Positions 35,963-45,764 of a DNA stretch of 64,000 nucleotides are shown one piece after another. The notes beneath the pieces are model-generated. The model was not told the DNA's origin and did no database searches. It was given only the letters and a program-made list of their open reading frames with translations. This stretch comes from Prevotella conceptionensis 9403948 (lineage in GTDB: Bacteria; Bacteroidota; Bacteroidia; Bacteroidales; Bacteroidaceae): NCBI RefSeq assembly GCF_000312305.1, contig NZ_HE999447.1:150442-214441 (forward strand), in the 5' to 3' direction. The first letter of the stretch is position 1, and each line of letters opens with the position of its first letter. A program made the translations under genes and the position numbers.

Positions 35963-35970
35963 TATATTTG
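35963..35970 (+). promoter_or_regulatory. -7 promoter box TATATTTG
   Basis: TATATTTG lies 23 bases before the ATG at 35994 and matches TAnnTTTG. A clear -33 box at the usual spacing is not seen. Confidence 0.55.
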
Positions 35971-35993
35971 TATCTGCAAAAGACGAAAAAGAC

Positions 35994-37397
35994 ATGGTCC
36001 TACCACAAGAATTTACCGCTTATACAAGGGCGCTTATGGGCAACGAACTGTACGAAAAGTTGCTTGCCGCACTAGAAGGAGAGCCTCCTGTGAGCCTCAG
36101 ATTGAACCCGTTTAAGACGAAAAACGGCGAAACCGAGGTGTGTAACGCGGACGAAGGCGTGGCATGGACTGACTATGGTTATTACCTTTCGGGACGTCCA
36201 AACTTTACGTTCGACCCGCTTTTTCACGCAGGCACCTATTATGTACAAGAGGCATCGTCGATGTTTGTGGCGTGGATAGTGAAACAATTGGTACACTCGC
36301 CCATCACGATGCTCGACCTTTGTGCGGCTCCAGGTGGTAAATCTACGGCTTTGAGAAGTGTTCTTCCACAAGGAAGTCTGCTGTTTTGCAACGAACCCAT
36401 AACGCAAAGGGCGAGCATCTTGGCAGAAAACGTGCAGAAGTTTGGCCATCCCGACATGGTGGTGAGCAGCAATTTCGCAGCCGACTACCGCAAAAGCGGC
36501 TTGCAATTTGATGCCATCCTAGCCGATGTGCCCTGCTCTGGCGAGGGTATGTTCAGAAAAGATGCAGGGGCAATTGCCGAGTGGAGCGAAACAAATGTGG
36601 AACACTGTTGGCGATTGCAGCGCGAGATAATTGCCGATATCTGGCCTTGTCTAAAACCTGGCGGACTGCTTATATACTCTACTTGCACCTTCAACGACAA
36701 GGAAAACGAACGCAATGTGGAGTGGATTGCACAAGAATTTGATGCTGATTTCGACCTGCCGCCCATCCCTTCTGCATGGAACATCACGGGGAGCATCGGT
36801 TCGGACATTCCTGCATGCAGGTTTATTCCAGGCATATCTAAGGGCGAAGGGCTCTTCTTATGTGTGCTTAGGAAGAGGTACGAGCATGGTATGGTACACG
36901 ATGAGCGGAAAAAGCGTTCCTCAAAAAGCATGACAACAAAGGTAAGCTTGCCCGAAATGCCACAGTGGTTAAACGCAGATTTGGCGTTCGACACACGCCA
37001 AATAAACGGCAACATCCACGCCATACCCTGTCAATGGACAAGTCTGTTAGACAAGGCTAGTGCAACATTGCGCATTGTTCATGCAGGAGTTGCGCTGGCT
37101 ACACCAAAGGGAAAAGACCTAGTTCCACACCCTGCGCTCGCCCACTCCATTGCTCTTAACAGCAGCGCATTTTGCAAATGCGAGTTGGATTACGCCTCGG
37201 CTATCGCCTTTTTGCGCCGCGAGACCATCACTTTACATGCAGATACACCCCGTGGATACGTGTTAGTTACCCATCAAGGCATGCCACTGGGCTTTGTAAA
37301 GAACATCGGTAACCGTGCCAACAACCTCTATCCGCAAGAGTGGCGCATAAAAAGCACGCACATTCCACAACCACAACAGATTATAAAGTTAAAATGA
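35994..37397 (+). CDS. RsmB/NOP family rRNA cytosine-C5 methyltransferase, RsmF-like
   Basis: This 467-residue SAM-dependent enzyme makes m5C in rRNA. The N-terminal part (VSLRLNPFK) precedes the Rossmann domain with [20 protein letters not shown] (SAM site), the catalytic [14 protein letters not shown], and the second cysteine motif [18 protein letters not shown]-terminal RNA-binding extension of about 150 residues is like that of RsmF (YebU). The frame is open to 35931, but the promoter box at 35963 lies within that extension, so the start at 35994 is used. The stop overlaps the thyA start by four bases (ATGA). Confidence 0.88.
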   Translation: MVLPQEFTAYTRALMGNELYEKLLAALEGEPPVSLRLNPFKTKNGETEVCNADEGVAWTDYGYYLSGRPNFTFDPLFHAGTYYVQEASSMFVAWIVKQLVHSPITMLDLCAAPGGKSTALRSVLPQGSLLFCNEPITQRASILAENVQKFGHPDMVVSSNFAADYRKSGLQFDAILADVPCSGEGMFRKDAGAIAEWSETNVEHCWRLQREIIADIWPCLKPGGLLIYSTCTFNDKENERNVEWIAQEFDADFDLPPIPSAWNITGSIGSDIPACRFIPGISKGEGLFLCVLRKRYEHGMVHDERKKRSSKSMTTKVSLPEMPQWLNADLAFDTRQINGNIHAIPCQWTSLLDKASATLRIVHAGVALATPKGKDLVPHPALAHSIALNSSAFCKCELDYASAIAFLRRETITLHADTPRGYVLVTHQGMPLGFVKNIGNRANNLYPQEWRIKSTHIPQPQQIIKLK

Positions 37398-38188
37398 AAC
37401 AATATCTAGACTTGCTTCAACGCATCGTGAACGAAGGCACACGCAAGGAAGACCGCACCGGAACAGGAACGCTAAGCGTTTTTGGACACCAGATGCGCTT
37501 TAACCTCGAAGAGGGTTTTCCGTTGCTAACCACGAAGAAACTACACCTCAAATCCATCATCCACGAGTTGTTGTGGTTTCTTAAAGGAGACACTAACGTA
37601 AAGTATCTGCAAGAAAATGGCGTGAGGATTTGGAACGAGTGGGCCGACGAGAACGGGGAACTGGGTCCTGTTTATGGCCATCAGTGGCGGTCGTGGCCCG
37701 ACTATAACGGCGGACATATCGACCAGATACAAGACATTGTGAACGCCTTGAAGAACAATCCCGACTCTCGACGGATGATTGTCAGTGCGTGGAACGTGGC
37801 CGAAGTAGACCAAATGGCACTCCCACCCTGCCATTGCCTGTTCCAATTTTATGTGGCCAATGGCAAGCTAAGCTTGCAATTGTACCAACGTTCGGCCGAT
37901 ACTTTCCTCGGCGTGCCCTTTAATATTGCCTCGTATGCTCTGCTAACGATGATGATGGCACAAGTTAGCGGGCTGAAACCAGGCGACTTTATCCACACCA
38001 CAGGCGACACGCATCTTTACCTAAACCACTTGGAACAGGCCAAAGAGCAGCTGAAACGCACTCCGCGTACATTGCCGAGGATGGTGATTAACCCCAATGT
38101 GACCAGCATTTTCGACTTTAAATACGACGACTTTACCCTCGAAGGCTACGACCCCTTGCCGCACATCAAGGCCGAAGTGTCGGTGTAG
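37394..38188 (+). CDS. thyA: Thymidylate synthase
   Basis: ThyA converts dUMP to dTMP using methylene-tetrahydrofolate and yields dihydrofolate. The protein is 264 residues, the same length as the Escherichia coli enzyme, and the catalytic cysteine is at position 146 in [11 protein letters not shown]. Other motifs are [47 protein letters not shown] and the C-terminal [12 protein letters not shown]. It overlaps the upstream methyltransferase by four bases and is 20 bases from folA, which recycles its dihydrofolate product. Confidence 0.97.
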   Translation: MKQYLDLLQRIVNEGTRKEDRTGTGTLSVFGHQMRFNLEEGFPLLTTKKLHLKSIIHELLWFLKGDTNVKYLQENGVRIWNEWADENGELGPVYGHQWRSWPDYNGGHIDQIQDIVNALKNNPDSRRMIVSAWNVAEVDQMALPPCHCLFQFYVANGKLSLQLYQRSADTFLGVPFNIASYALLTMMMAQVSGLKPGDFIHTTGDTHLYLNHLEQAKEQLKRTPRTLPRMVINPNVTSIFDFKYDDFTLEGYDPLPHIKAEVSV

Positions 38189-38208
38189 CCCCCTAACATA
38201 ATAAGGAC

Positions 38209-38709
38209 ATGCAGATAAACATCATCGCAGCCGTGGCCCGAAACAGAGCCATAGGCCATCAAAACAAACTTATATATTGGTTGCCCAACGACCTAAAACG
38301 CTTTAAGGCACTTACCACTGGGCACACCATCATCATGGGGCGAAACACCTTTCTGTCACTTCCCAAGGGCGCATTGCCCAATAGGCGCAATGTGGTGTTG
38401 AGTAGCACACAGTCTGTTTTTGCGGGTTGCGAGCACTTCTCTTCGCTATCCGATGCGTTACAAAGTTGTGCACCCGACGAAGACGTATATATAATAGGTG
38501 GCGCAATGCTTTACAACGAGGCCATTAACATTGCCGACAAGCTGCTTTTAACCGAGGTTGACGACACGCCCAATGTGGCCGACGCCTTTTTTCCCAACTA
38601 TGACGGATGGAAAGAAACGGCACGCGAATGCCACGAAAAGGACGAAAAGCATGCCTTTAACTATTGTTTCGCCGACTACGAACGCACAACTACGCCCTCT
38701 CGTGGCTAA
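38209..38709 (+). CDS. folA: Dihydrofolate reductase
   Basis: FolA reduces dihydrofolate to tetrahydrofolate with NADPH. This 166-residue protein shows INIIAAVARNRAIGHQNKLIYWLPNDLKRFK-type N-terminal features (in pieces: IIAAVARNRAIGHQ, LPNDLKRFK), GHTIIMGRNTF, and IIGGAMLYNEAI. Length is normal. It directly follows thyA. Its last 46 bases overlap an upstream extension of the next frame, but that extension is unlikely to be used. Confidence 0.95.
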   Translation: MQINIIAAVARNRAIGHQNKLIYWLPNDLKRFKALTTGHTIIMGRNTFLSLPKGALPNRRNVVLSSTQSVFAGCEHFSSLSDALQSCAPDEDVYIIGGAMLYNEAINIADKLLLTEVDDTPNVADAFFPNYDGWKETARECHEKDEKHAFNYCFADYERTTTPSRG

Positions 38710-38744
38710 ATATAACACCTAAAATTACACCGATACACAAACGT

Positions 38745-39464
38745 ATGATTATAAAGTTATGTGGCATGCAACATGCCGACGACATCAAAGCAGCCGCGCA
38801 ATTAGGCATTAACCTTCTTGGTTTCGACTTCATTCCCAAAAGTCCGAGATATGTAAGAATGATTTCATCGCAAGCTGGCATCATTCCCGATTTCAGCGAA
38901 GAGCGACTTCGCGCCCTCAAAAAGCCCAATACGCCTCACCAACAGCCGCCCGTAAAAATCGGCCGTGTGGGTGTTTTTGCCGATGATATGCCGCAAAACA
39001 TCGTTACGCGCGTTTATAACTACGAACTCGACTATGTGCAACTTAACGGCGATGAACCTGCCGTTACACTCGAAAACCTGCGTCGTAGCATCGACCCAGA
39101 CATTAGGAAGGGCATTAAAATCATCAAAAGAATAGCCGTCGACACACAAGCCGACCTTGCTAAGGCCACAGAATACGAGGGAAAAGCAGACTTGTTGCTG
39201 TTTCATATCACGGCGAAAGAAACCGAATTACAAGCCACTAGCGACGACAATTCGCCACTGAACCAGCTGCTTTCGGCTTACCACGGCTCTACACCTTTCT
39301 TAATAAGCAAGCCCAACGCCCCTTTCGACACCTTATTAATTAAGAGTATCACTCATCCACAGTTCGCAGGGATAAACCTTGATACGCAATTCGAATTGGA
39401 ACCAGGCAAGAAAGACATGGAACAATTGCAGAAGTATGTTGAAGCGGTTAAAGCCATTAAGTAA
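38745..39464 (+). CDS. TrpF-like protein with altered active site
   Basis: This 239-residue protein is clearly related to phosphoribosylanthranilate isomerase: KLCGMQHADDI (catalytic Cys kept), FIPKSPRYV, GRVGVFAD and VQLNGDEP are present, and the end AGINLDTQFELEPGKKDMEQ matches the family terminus. However, the general-acid Asp expected after strand 5 is replaced (LLLFH instead of LLFD). The Gly-Gly-x-Gly phosphate loop is gone (ITAKETELQATSDDNS), and the second glycine loop is lost (PFLISKPNAP instead of LLSGG). It may no longer isomerise PRA. It ends directly before trpG; trpA, B, C, D and E are not here. Start chosen at the family-typical MIIKLCGM. Confidence 0.75.
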   Translation: MIIKLCGMQHADDIKAAAQLGINLLGFDFIPKSPRYVRMISSQAGIIPDFSEERLRALKKPNTPHQQPPVKIGRVGVFADDMPQNIVTRVYNYELDYVQLNGDEPAVTLENLRRSIDPDIRKGIKIIKRIAVDTQADLAKATEYEGKADLLLFHITAKETELQATSDDNSPLNQLLSAYHGSTPFLISKPNAPFDTLLIKSITHPQFAGINLDTQFELEPGKKDMEQLQKYVEAVKAIK

Positions 39465-39503
39465 ATGTGTGCACAACAAACGCAACAACCCATAAGTACA
39501 ACC

Positions 39504-40070
39504 ATGAATGTTGCAATTATCGACAACTACGACTCGTTCACGTTTAATCTAGTGCACCTCATTGCAAGCCTAGGAGCAAACGTAACGGTATTGAAGAACG
39601 ACGACTTTGAGCTTGCCGCCCTCGAACACTACGATAAGATTGTGCTTAGTCCAGGACCAGGACTTCCTCCGGAGGCTGGAAAGACAATGGATGTGATAAG
39701 AACTTATGCCGAAACCAAACCCATTTTGGGCGTATGTCTAGGCCATCAAGCCATAGCGCAAGCCTATGGTTGTAAGCTAACTCACCTTTCGGAGGTTTGC
39801 CACGGACAGTCAACCCGAGGTTTGAACCTTGGTAACGACCCTATCTTTGAGGGATTGCCCACAGAAGTACTGATGGGCAGATACCATAGCTGGGTGGTGG
39901 AACGCGAAAGCGTGAGCAGCCCGCTGGAAATAACCGCCATAAGTTCCGCAGGAGAAGTGATGGGCATCCGACATAAACAACTTAGACTGCATGGCATACA
40001 GTTTCATCCTGAGAGTATTTTAACACCCAATGGCAAAACAATAATGAATAATTGGTTGCATAAAGGTTAG
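39504..40070 (+). CDS. Anthranilate/aminodeoxychorismate synthase glutamine amidotransferase component
   Basis: This class I amidotransferase of 188 residues supplies ammonia from glutamine to TrpE or PabB. The triad and motifs are intact: NYDSFTFNLVH, SPGPGLPPEAG, GVCLGHQAIA (nucleophile Cys), and GIQFHPESILTPNG (His, Glu). An ATG at 39465 abutting the upstream stop would add 13 unlike residues; the start MNVAIIDNYDSF is preferred. With thyA and folA upstream and no tryptophan genes around, a folate role (PabA) or a shared TrpG/PabA role is plausible, but sequence alone does not decide. Confidence 0.88.
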   Translation: MNVAIIDNYDSFTFNLVHLIASLGANVTVLKNDDFELAALEHYDKIVLSPGPGLPPEAGKTMDVIRTYAETKPILGVCLGHQAIAQAYGCKLTHLSEVCHGQSTRGLNLGNDPIFEGLPTEVLMGRYHSWVVERESVSSPLEITAISSAGEVMGIRHKQLRLHGIQFHPESILTPNGKTIMNNWLHKG

Positions 40071-40243
40071 GCAAAAACATCGAACAACAAGTTAATTACA
40101 AATAATAACCATTTACATAACAACGAATTACGCGCATAAGATAAAGCTATTGTGTACCAATTAGCACTGCAAGTACAAACCTTATTTTATAAGAAAATGT
40201 ATATTTAGTACTTAAAAATTAGGTGTTTTATAAAATAAAATCA

Positions 40244-40251
40244 TACCTTTG
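40244..40251 (+). promoter_or_regulatory. -7 promoter box TACCTTTG
   Basis: TACCTTTG lies about 104 bases before the sulfatase start, in a 284-bp gap after trpG. The long leader includes a short frame of 13 codons from ATG 40271 that I would not call a gene. Confidence 0.6.
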
Positions 40252-40354
40252 TAAGAGAAAAAAGGACTTTATGAATACCACGAGCCCCATTATCATGACA
40301 ACCAAACACTAAAACAGCCTTTAAAATGGAGCAGATGGTATCGGAACCTTAAGC

Positions 40355-42231
40355 TTGCCAGAACTTATGACGAGAAAACAACGACACTACAAATGGCACC
40401 TTGTTGGAAATGTAATTCTAAACATGGTCATGTTTACCGCTATCTCGGTAATCCTTAAACCTGTATTCATGTTTTACAACCACAGTGCCTTTAAGGATTG
40501 TAACTTTACAGATTATCTTGCAGTAATTTGGCATGGCCTTCCAATGGACGTATCTGTGGCTGGCTATTTCACAATCATTCCAGCTCTGCTTGCCCTTATC
40601 TCCATTTGGTTGCACCCTGCCCTTATTCGCATTCTGCACAGAACGTATTTGGCCCTTGCCTCGTTTTTAATCAGTATCGTTTATTGCACAGATGCCGTGC
40701 TATACGGCTTTTGGCAGTTCAGGATAGACTCCACACCGTTTTTCTACTTTCTCAGTTCGCCCAAAGATGCGCTGCATCAGTGCCCATCTGGTGGGTACTG
40801 TTGGGCGTTGTGGTGGTGTTGCTGCTCACTGCCGTGTTGTTCTTCATTCTATGCAAGACCATAGGCACGTTCCCCGAAAGCAAAGGCATCGCCAAAGATA
40901 GGCTTATCGCATCGGGCGTAATGGTTGTTGTGCTTGCCTTGCTGTTCGTTCCCATACGCGGAAGTCTGGGAACATCCACGATGAATCTTGGACGTGTATA
41001 TTACAGCGAGAACCAAAAGCTAAATCACGCCGCCATCAATCCCTGTTTCAGCCTGCTCAGTTCGTTGATGAACGACGAAGACACCAAAGACCAATACCGC
41101 TTTATGGCTGCCGACGAAGCCAACAAGTTGTTTTCGCAAATCACCGATAAGACAAAGCAAGGGGGAACAGATGCGGTTTTTAAGTTACTCAACACCAACA
41201 GGCCCAACATTGTGATGGTGGTGCTAGAAAGCTTTTCGGCACACATCATGAAAAGCATGGGAGGAACGGCTAACGTGGCCGTGAACATGGACAAATGGGC
41301 TAACGAAGGCGTACTGTTCACCAACTTCTACGCCAACAGTTTCAGAACCGACCGCGGATTGGCAGCCATCTTAGCCGGTTATCCTGCCCAACCCACGATG
41401 AGCATCATGAAGTATCCCAACAAAACAGGCAACATGCCCATGTTTCCACAAAAGTTAAAGAAGGCGGGATACCAGCTAAAATACTATTATGGCGGCGATG
41501 CCGACTTCACCAACATGCGTTCGTTTGTAACAACAGCGGGCTTTGAAGACCTCGTTTCGGATGCCGACTTCCCCATTAAGCTGCGGCTTAGCAAATGGGG
41601 AGTGCCCGACCAATACGTATTCGACCGCGCATTGGCCGACATCAAGAGCCAAGCACCCAACGCAACACACCTCAGCGTGATACAAACAAGCAGCAGCCAC
41701 GAACCGTATGACGTGCCCTTTAAGAAACTGAACAACAAGATACTGAATGCATTTGCCTATACAGACAACTGCCTAGGCAAGTTCGTAGCCGCCTTAAAGA
41801 AGTTGCCGTCGTGGAAAAACACGCTCGTTGTGCTTGTTCCCGACCATCAAGGATGCTACCCCGAAGACATGGATAACTATTCGCCACAACGTTATCACAT
41901 CCCATTGCTTTTGCTTGGCGGCGCACTTAAAGCCAAAGGCCCCATCACCACGCTTGGTTCGCAAGCCGACATTGCAGCAACCTTGCTGTCGCAGCTAGGC
42001 TTTTCGTACAGCGAATTTACGTTCAGCAAAGACATGCTCAACCCCAACGTACCCCATTTTGCCTTCGCAACCGTACCCAACGCGTTCATGATGAAGACAA
42101 CCGACAACACCGTGTTCTACAATTGCGAAACAAATAAAACCATTTTGGACAACGGAAAGACGCCAGGAAAGAACCTGCCCTACGGCAAAGCCTACTTGCA
42201 GAAGCTTTACGACGACATTTCCAACCGCTAA
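40355..42231 (+). pseudogene. LTA-synthase-like sulfatase with a -1 frameshift
   Basis: Two frames join into one membrane sulfatase of about 625 residues resembling lipoteichoic acid synthase/phosphoglycerol transferase enzymes of Gram-negatives. Frame 1 (from 40355) encodes four membrane helices up to FYFLSSPKDAL; frame 2 (to 42231) continues with SVPIWWVLLGVVVVLLL, then the catalytic domain with VVLESFSAH, ANSFRTDRGL (nucleophile Thr), TSSSHEPYDVPF and LVPDHQGCY. The break is at 40774, where GCGCTGCATCAG lacks one G compared with the GCG-CTG-GCA-TCA needed for the conserved reading. Either a recent mutation or a sequencing error. The catalytic residues are intact. Confidence 0.8.
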
Positions 42232-42240
42232 CAACATTAG

Positions 42241-42906
42241 ATGATAAAGACGCTCAACGACTTAGATGCAGCCTTGCTGCTATGGATTAACAGTTTCCAC
42301 TCGCCTTTCTTCGACCAGTTTATGAACCTCGTCTCAGGAAAATGGGTGTGGGTTCCCATGTACGTGGGCATCTTTATTGTGCTAGCCATGCGCCTTGGCT
42401 TTAAGCCCAAGCTTGTTGCAATACTGGCAACCATCGGTATTGCGCTTTTCTTTTCCGACTTTGTTTGCGCCGAAGTCATCCGCCCAATCTTTAATCGCCC
42501 CCGCCCAACCCAATTGGGAAGTGGCATTAGTCACCTCGTTCACATTGTAGACAACTATCGTGGTGGCGATTACGGATTTCCCTCTTGCCACGCATCCAAC
42601 TCGTTTATGCTCGCCACTACGGCCACCCTACTCTTCCGCAACAAGATTTTATCTGCGTTCTTTTTCCTCTGGGCAATTGCCCTGTGTTATAGCAGAGCCT
42701 ACTTAGGCGTTCATTATCCTGGCGACCTACTTGCAGGAGCCATATGGGGCACCATCGTTGCCTTTGCGCTTTATGCCCTTGTAAACCGCTACTACACGCT
42801 TACCGAAGTTAAAACGGCCAAACACACCCAGCTTATCTCCATCGTGGGGGCATTAACCTTCGTGCTTTTAGCCATCGTTTCGGCCGTACAAACCTGTGTG
42901 GCATAA
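42241..42906 (+). CDS. PAP2 family membrane phosphatase
   Basis: This 221-residue protein has about six membrane helices and the three PAP2 motifs: a K/R-x6-RP-like region in EVIRPIFNRPRPTQLGSG, the PSCHASNS motif (catalytic His), and SRAYLGVHYPGDLLAG. Likely substrates are lipid phosphates such as undecaprenyl pyrophosphate or phosphatidylglycerophosphate, on the periplasmic side. It lies nine bases after the sulfatase gene, suggesting a shared transcript and possibly shared work on phosphoglycerol or lipid-carrier metabolism. Confidence 0.88.
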   Translation: MIKTLNDLDAALLLWINSFHSPFFDQFMNLVSGKWVWVPMYVGIFIVLAMRLGFKPKLVAILATIGIALFFSDFVCAEVIRPIFNRPRPTQLGSGISHLVHIVDNYRGGDYGFPSCHASNSFMLATTATLLFRNKILSAFFFLWAIALCYSRAYLGVHYPGDLLAGAIWGTIVAFALYALVNRYYTLTEVKTAKHTQLISIVGALTFVLLAIVSAVQTCVA

Positions 42907-43024
42907 CACGCAGACAACCGTCAACGACCGCATATTAGCCCCTTATCACATGGGCAAAACAACCAATAGCGCATACTTTACCCCACAAAGTACAACCAAT
43001 AAAGCCAAAACAAGTGAGCCTTTG

Positions 43025-43055
43025 TTTGCGTTGTCAATCTTTTTAAGTACATTTG
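43025..43055 (+). promoter_or_regulatory. Promoter of the nucleotidyltransferase gene
   Basis: TTTG (43025-43028) and TACATTTG (43048-43055) are 19 bases apart, 27 bases before the start codon at 43083. Confidence 0.75.
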
Positions 43056-43082
43056 CAGATACAATAACATAACAGGTAAACA

Positions 43083-43994
43083 ATGAAACCAACACTTTTA
43101 CTACTCGCCGCAGGCATGGGAAGCCGCTATGGTGGGTTGAAACAACTCGATGGTCTTGGCCCTAATGGTGAAACCATCATGGACTATTCCATCTACGATG
43201 CCATCAAGGCGGGGTTCGGAAAGATTGTCTTTGTTATTCGCAAAGACTTTGAGAAAGACTTCAAAGAGAAGATACTGTCTAAGTACGAGGGTCATATCCC
43301 TGCCGAATTGGTATTCCAAAGCTTAGACGCACTGCCCGAAGGGTTCGCCGTTCCCGAAGGAAGAGAGAAACCCTGGGGTACAAACCACGCCGTAATGATG
43401 GCCAAAGACGTTATCAAAGAGCCGTTCTGCGTTATCAACTGCGACGACTTTTACAACCGCGACTCGTTCATGGTGATTGGCAAGTTCCTTAGCGAACTAC
43501 CCGACAATGCGAAGAACGCTTACGCTATGGTGGGTTTCCGCGTTGGAAACACGCTTAGCGAGAACGGAACAGTGGCTCGCGGCGTTTGCTCGACAGACGA
43601 AAACGAACTGCTTACCACTGTGGTTGAGCGTACCGAGATTATGCGCGTAGACGGTAAGGTGTGCTATAAGGACGAGCAAGGACAATGGGTAGCCATTGCA
43701 GACAATACGCCCGTATCAATGAATATGTGGGGATTTACTCCCGACTACTTCGATTATAGCGAGGCTTATTTTAAGGAATTCTTGTCTGATGAGAAGAACC
43801 GAACCAACCTGAAAGCCGAGTTCTTCATTCCATTGATGGTCAACAAGCTTGTTAACGACAAGACGGCCACCGTGAAAGTGCTTGACACCACCAGCAAATG
43901 GTTTGGCGTTACCTATTCGGCCGACCGCGAAGGAACGGTTGAACGCATACAATCGCTCATTAACGAAGGCGTATATCCTGCCAAACTGTTCTAA
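43083..43994 (+). CDS. Sugar-phosphate nucleotidyltransferase family protein
   Basis: This 303-residue protein has the GT-A-like nucleotidyltransferase fold. The N-terminal LLLAAGMGSRYGGLKQLDGL is the nucleotide-binding signature, and CVINCDDFYNRDSF carries the metal-binding Asp. It resembles uncharacterised nucleotidyltransferases of Bacteroidota that may activate a sugar or alditol phosphate with NTP. Substrate unknown. It is monocistronic: own promoter, then a strong terminator. Confidence 0.85.
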   Translation: MKPTLLLLAAGMGSRYGGLKQLDGLGPNGETIMDYSIYDAIKAGFGKIVFVIRKDFEKDFKEKILSKYEGHIPAELVFQSLDALPEGFAVPEGREKPWGTNHAVMMAKDVIKEPFCVINCDDFYNRDSFMVIGKFLSELPDNAKNAYAMVGFRVGNTLSENGTVARGVCSTDENELLTTVVERTEIMRVDGKVCYKDEQGQWVAIADNTPVSMNMWGFTPDYFDYSEAYFKEFLSDEKNRTNLKAEFFIPLMVNKLVNDKTATVKVLDTTSKWFGVTYSADREGTVERIQSLINEGVYPAKLF

Positions 43995-44019
43995 GGCAGG
44001 TTCAAAAAGATAAAAGACA

Positions 44020-44076
44020 AGTGGTAGTCTATTGCGTGCTCAGCTATGCGCATAATAGGCTACCACTACTTTTTTG
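44020..44076 (+). terminator. Terminator after the nucleotidyltransferase gene
   Basis: AGTGGTAGTCTATT (44020-44033) pairs with AATAGGCTACCACT (44054-44067, one G-U pair), followed by AC and a six-base T-run. Confidence 0.85.
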
Positions 44077-44149
44077 CATGGGGCTTAGCGAGTACGAAAA
44101 CATTTATAGCCACAATATTCCGTGTATAGCAGGATTGCAATCTCAAAAA

Positions 44150-44993
44150 AGAACTGCCTCACGAACTTAAAAAATCACAACACACCAACTTAAAAAATCA
44201 TCAAGCAACAAACTCACAATCCTAAGTACTCACCAACTTAAAAGACATGAACTAACAAACTTACAACTCTAACAACACATCAACTTAAAAACTTACGAAC
44301 TAACAAACTTACGAACTAACGAACTTAAAACCTCATGAACTGAGATACTCAAAAACTTAAAATCTTACATAATACTTTACAAAACACACTCTCCTACACA
44401 TTCTATTCTAGCGAAAACAGAGCCCTCTAACCAGACAATTAGATGCTAAATTCCGCCAAATCCGTTTCCTTATTAGTCAATTATTGAGCATGTCGGTTGC
44501 ATTTAGCATCATTTTGCCTTTCTAGTTTGGTTGCCAGCTCGTAATTTTTCAAGCCCAAATACTCGCTTTTGACCCCTAAAAACCTACTTTTTAACACCTA
44601 TTTTGCCCATTTTAGTCATATTTTTAATGGCTCGAAAGAGTTTTGTTTATACCATTTCAATGGATATTTATGCTTTTCGGCTCGCATTTAGCAGTATTTT
44701 ACCTTGCATTTGGCACCAAAACGCATTGCATTTAGCACCAAAACGCGCTGCATTTAGCACCAAAACGCACTGCGTTTAGCTGCATATTGCACGCCATTTA
44801 GCAGCAAAACGCACTACATTTTGCAGCAAATAGCCCAAAATCTGGTGCAGATGGCGGTTCTTTGAAATAAATATTCATTTTGCCTTATGCACAAGCTACC
44901 CCCATTTTGCATCAAAACAAACCTTCGCGAGAATCGATTATTTGCGGCAAGGTAGGCGATTGGTGAACGGAAAGGGCACTCACAATGTTAAAA
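44150..44993 (+). repeat. Composite intergenic repeat, copy D
   Basis: A degenerate tract of ACTTAAAAAATCATCAAC-type units (about 44150-44359) is followed by the conserved core from 44360 (TTCTAGCGAAAAC near 44405), the ~22-nt array with GCATTTAGCACCAAAACGC units (about 44690-44840), and the TTCGCGAGAATCGATTATTT block ending at ATGTTAAA near 44993. Neither end carries the transposase-derived sequence seen in B and E, and downstream the sequence diverges within 20 bases. The core is about 634 bp. Between 44994 and 45126 nothing is recognised. Confidence 0.82.
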
Positions 44994-45126
44994 TTTGTAC
45001 TAAAATTTGTACAAATTCGGGGGACGTCTGCATCATCTTGATGCTATCCAAAAACATAAAGGACATAAGAAATAAGGCCTAACGCTGATGTGCAAAAGGC
45101 ATAAAGGCGGCTAGTAGGATGATGGC

Positions 45127-45732
45127 TTAATCCTTATCTGCATACAACGATGCTGCCCTAACACGCGAAAGGGTTTCGGGGGTCATCTGCAAATAGCTGG
45201 CCACATACACCAATGGGGCACGCAAAACTACTTGTGGCGACTGCTTACAAAGTTTCAGATAACGGTCTTGAGCCGTTTCAAAACGCAACATGTCGGCATG
45301 CACTTGCGAGATAATGAGACTCTCCTCCAAAATCTTTCTGTACAATATCTGAATGTTTACGTTGTGCAACGCCACCTCTTCCAACCTATGCTTAGGCATG
45401 GCATAGACGAGCGTAGGTTCGAGCGCTTCCAGTTGTAAGTAAGTGGGTTTCTCCTTAAAAAGGCTTTCGATACACATCACGATAGTATGTTCCACCCCGA
45501 TATGCTCGGTAAGTTCCTTACCATTCTTAAAGTAGAATTGGCGAGTAAGGCCGCGCTCCACATAATATATATGTTCGCAAACGTCGCCCTCTTTGAGAAT
45601 GATTTCCCCCTTGGCAAACTTCATCGGCACCAAGACGCTCTCTAAGATGTCGAGTTCGTCGTGAGTCATGGTGCTATACTTTCGCGCCAACTCGCGAGCA
45701 ATGTCGCGTGTTGTGTTGTTGAGTTCTTTCAT
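45127..45732 (-). CDS. Crp/Fnr family transcriptional regulator
   Basis: This 201-residue regulator has an N-terminal cyclic-nucleotide-binding-type domain (KFAKGEIILKEGDVCEHIYY). A long helix follows, then a short C-terminal helix-turn-helix with APLVYVASYLQMTPETLSRV. It belongs to the small Bacteroidota Crp/Fnr subgroup with a compact DNA-binding end. It lacks cysteine clusters for Fe-S sensing. It follows lepA by 32 bases on the same strand and is probably cotranscribed. Targets unknown. Confidence 0.85.
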   Translation of the reverse strand: MKELNNTTRDIARELARKYSTMTHDELDILESVLVPMKFAKGEIILKEGDVCEHIYYVERGLTRQFYFKNGKELTEHIGVEHTIVMCIESLFKEKPTYLQLEALEPTLVYAMPKHRLEEVALHNVNIQILYRKILEESLIISQVHADMLRFETAQDRYLKLCKQSPQVVLRAPLVYVASYLQMTPETLSRVRAASLYADKD

Positions 45733-45764
45733 GTCTCCACTCCTTTCTTCTCTCTTGCAGCGGT

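Noticed and set aside
38745-39464. Calling the TrpF-like gene a normal phosphoribosylanthranilate isomerase
   Set aside because: The general-acid Asp and both glycine phosphate loops are absent in the visible sequence, so catalytic identity is not supported.
40271-40312. A 13-codon leader peptide upstream of the sulfatase gene
   Set aside because: It has no regulatory codon run and no following attenuator hairpin; the ATG is probably incidental.
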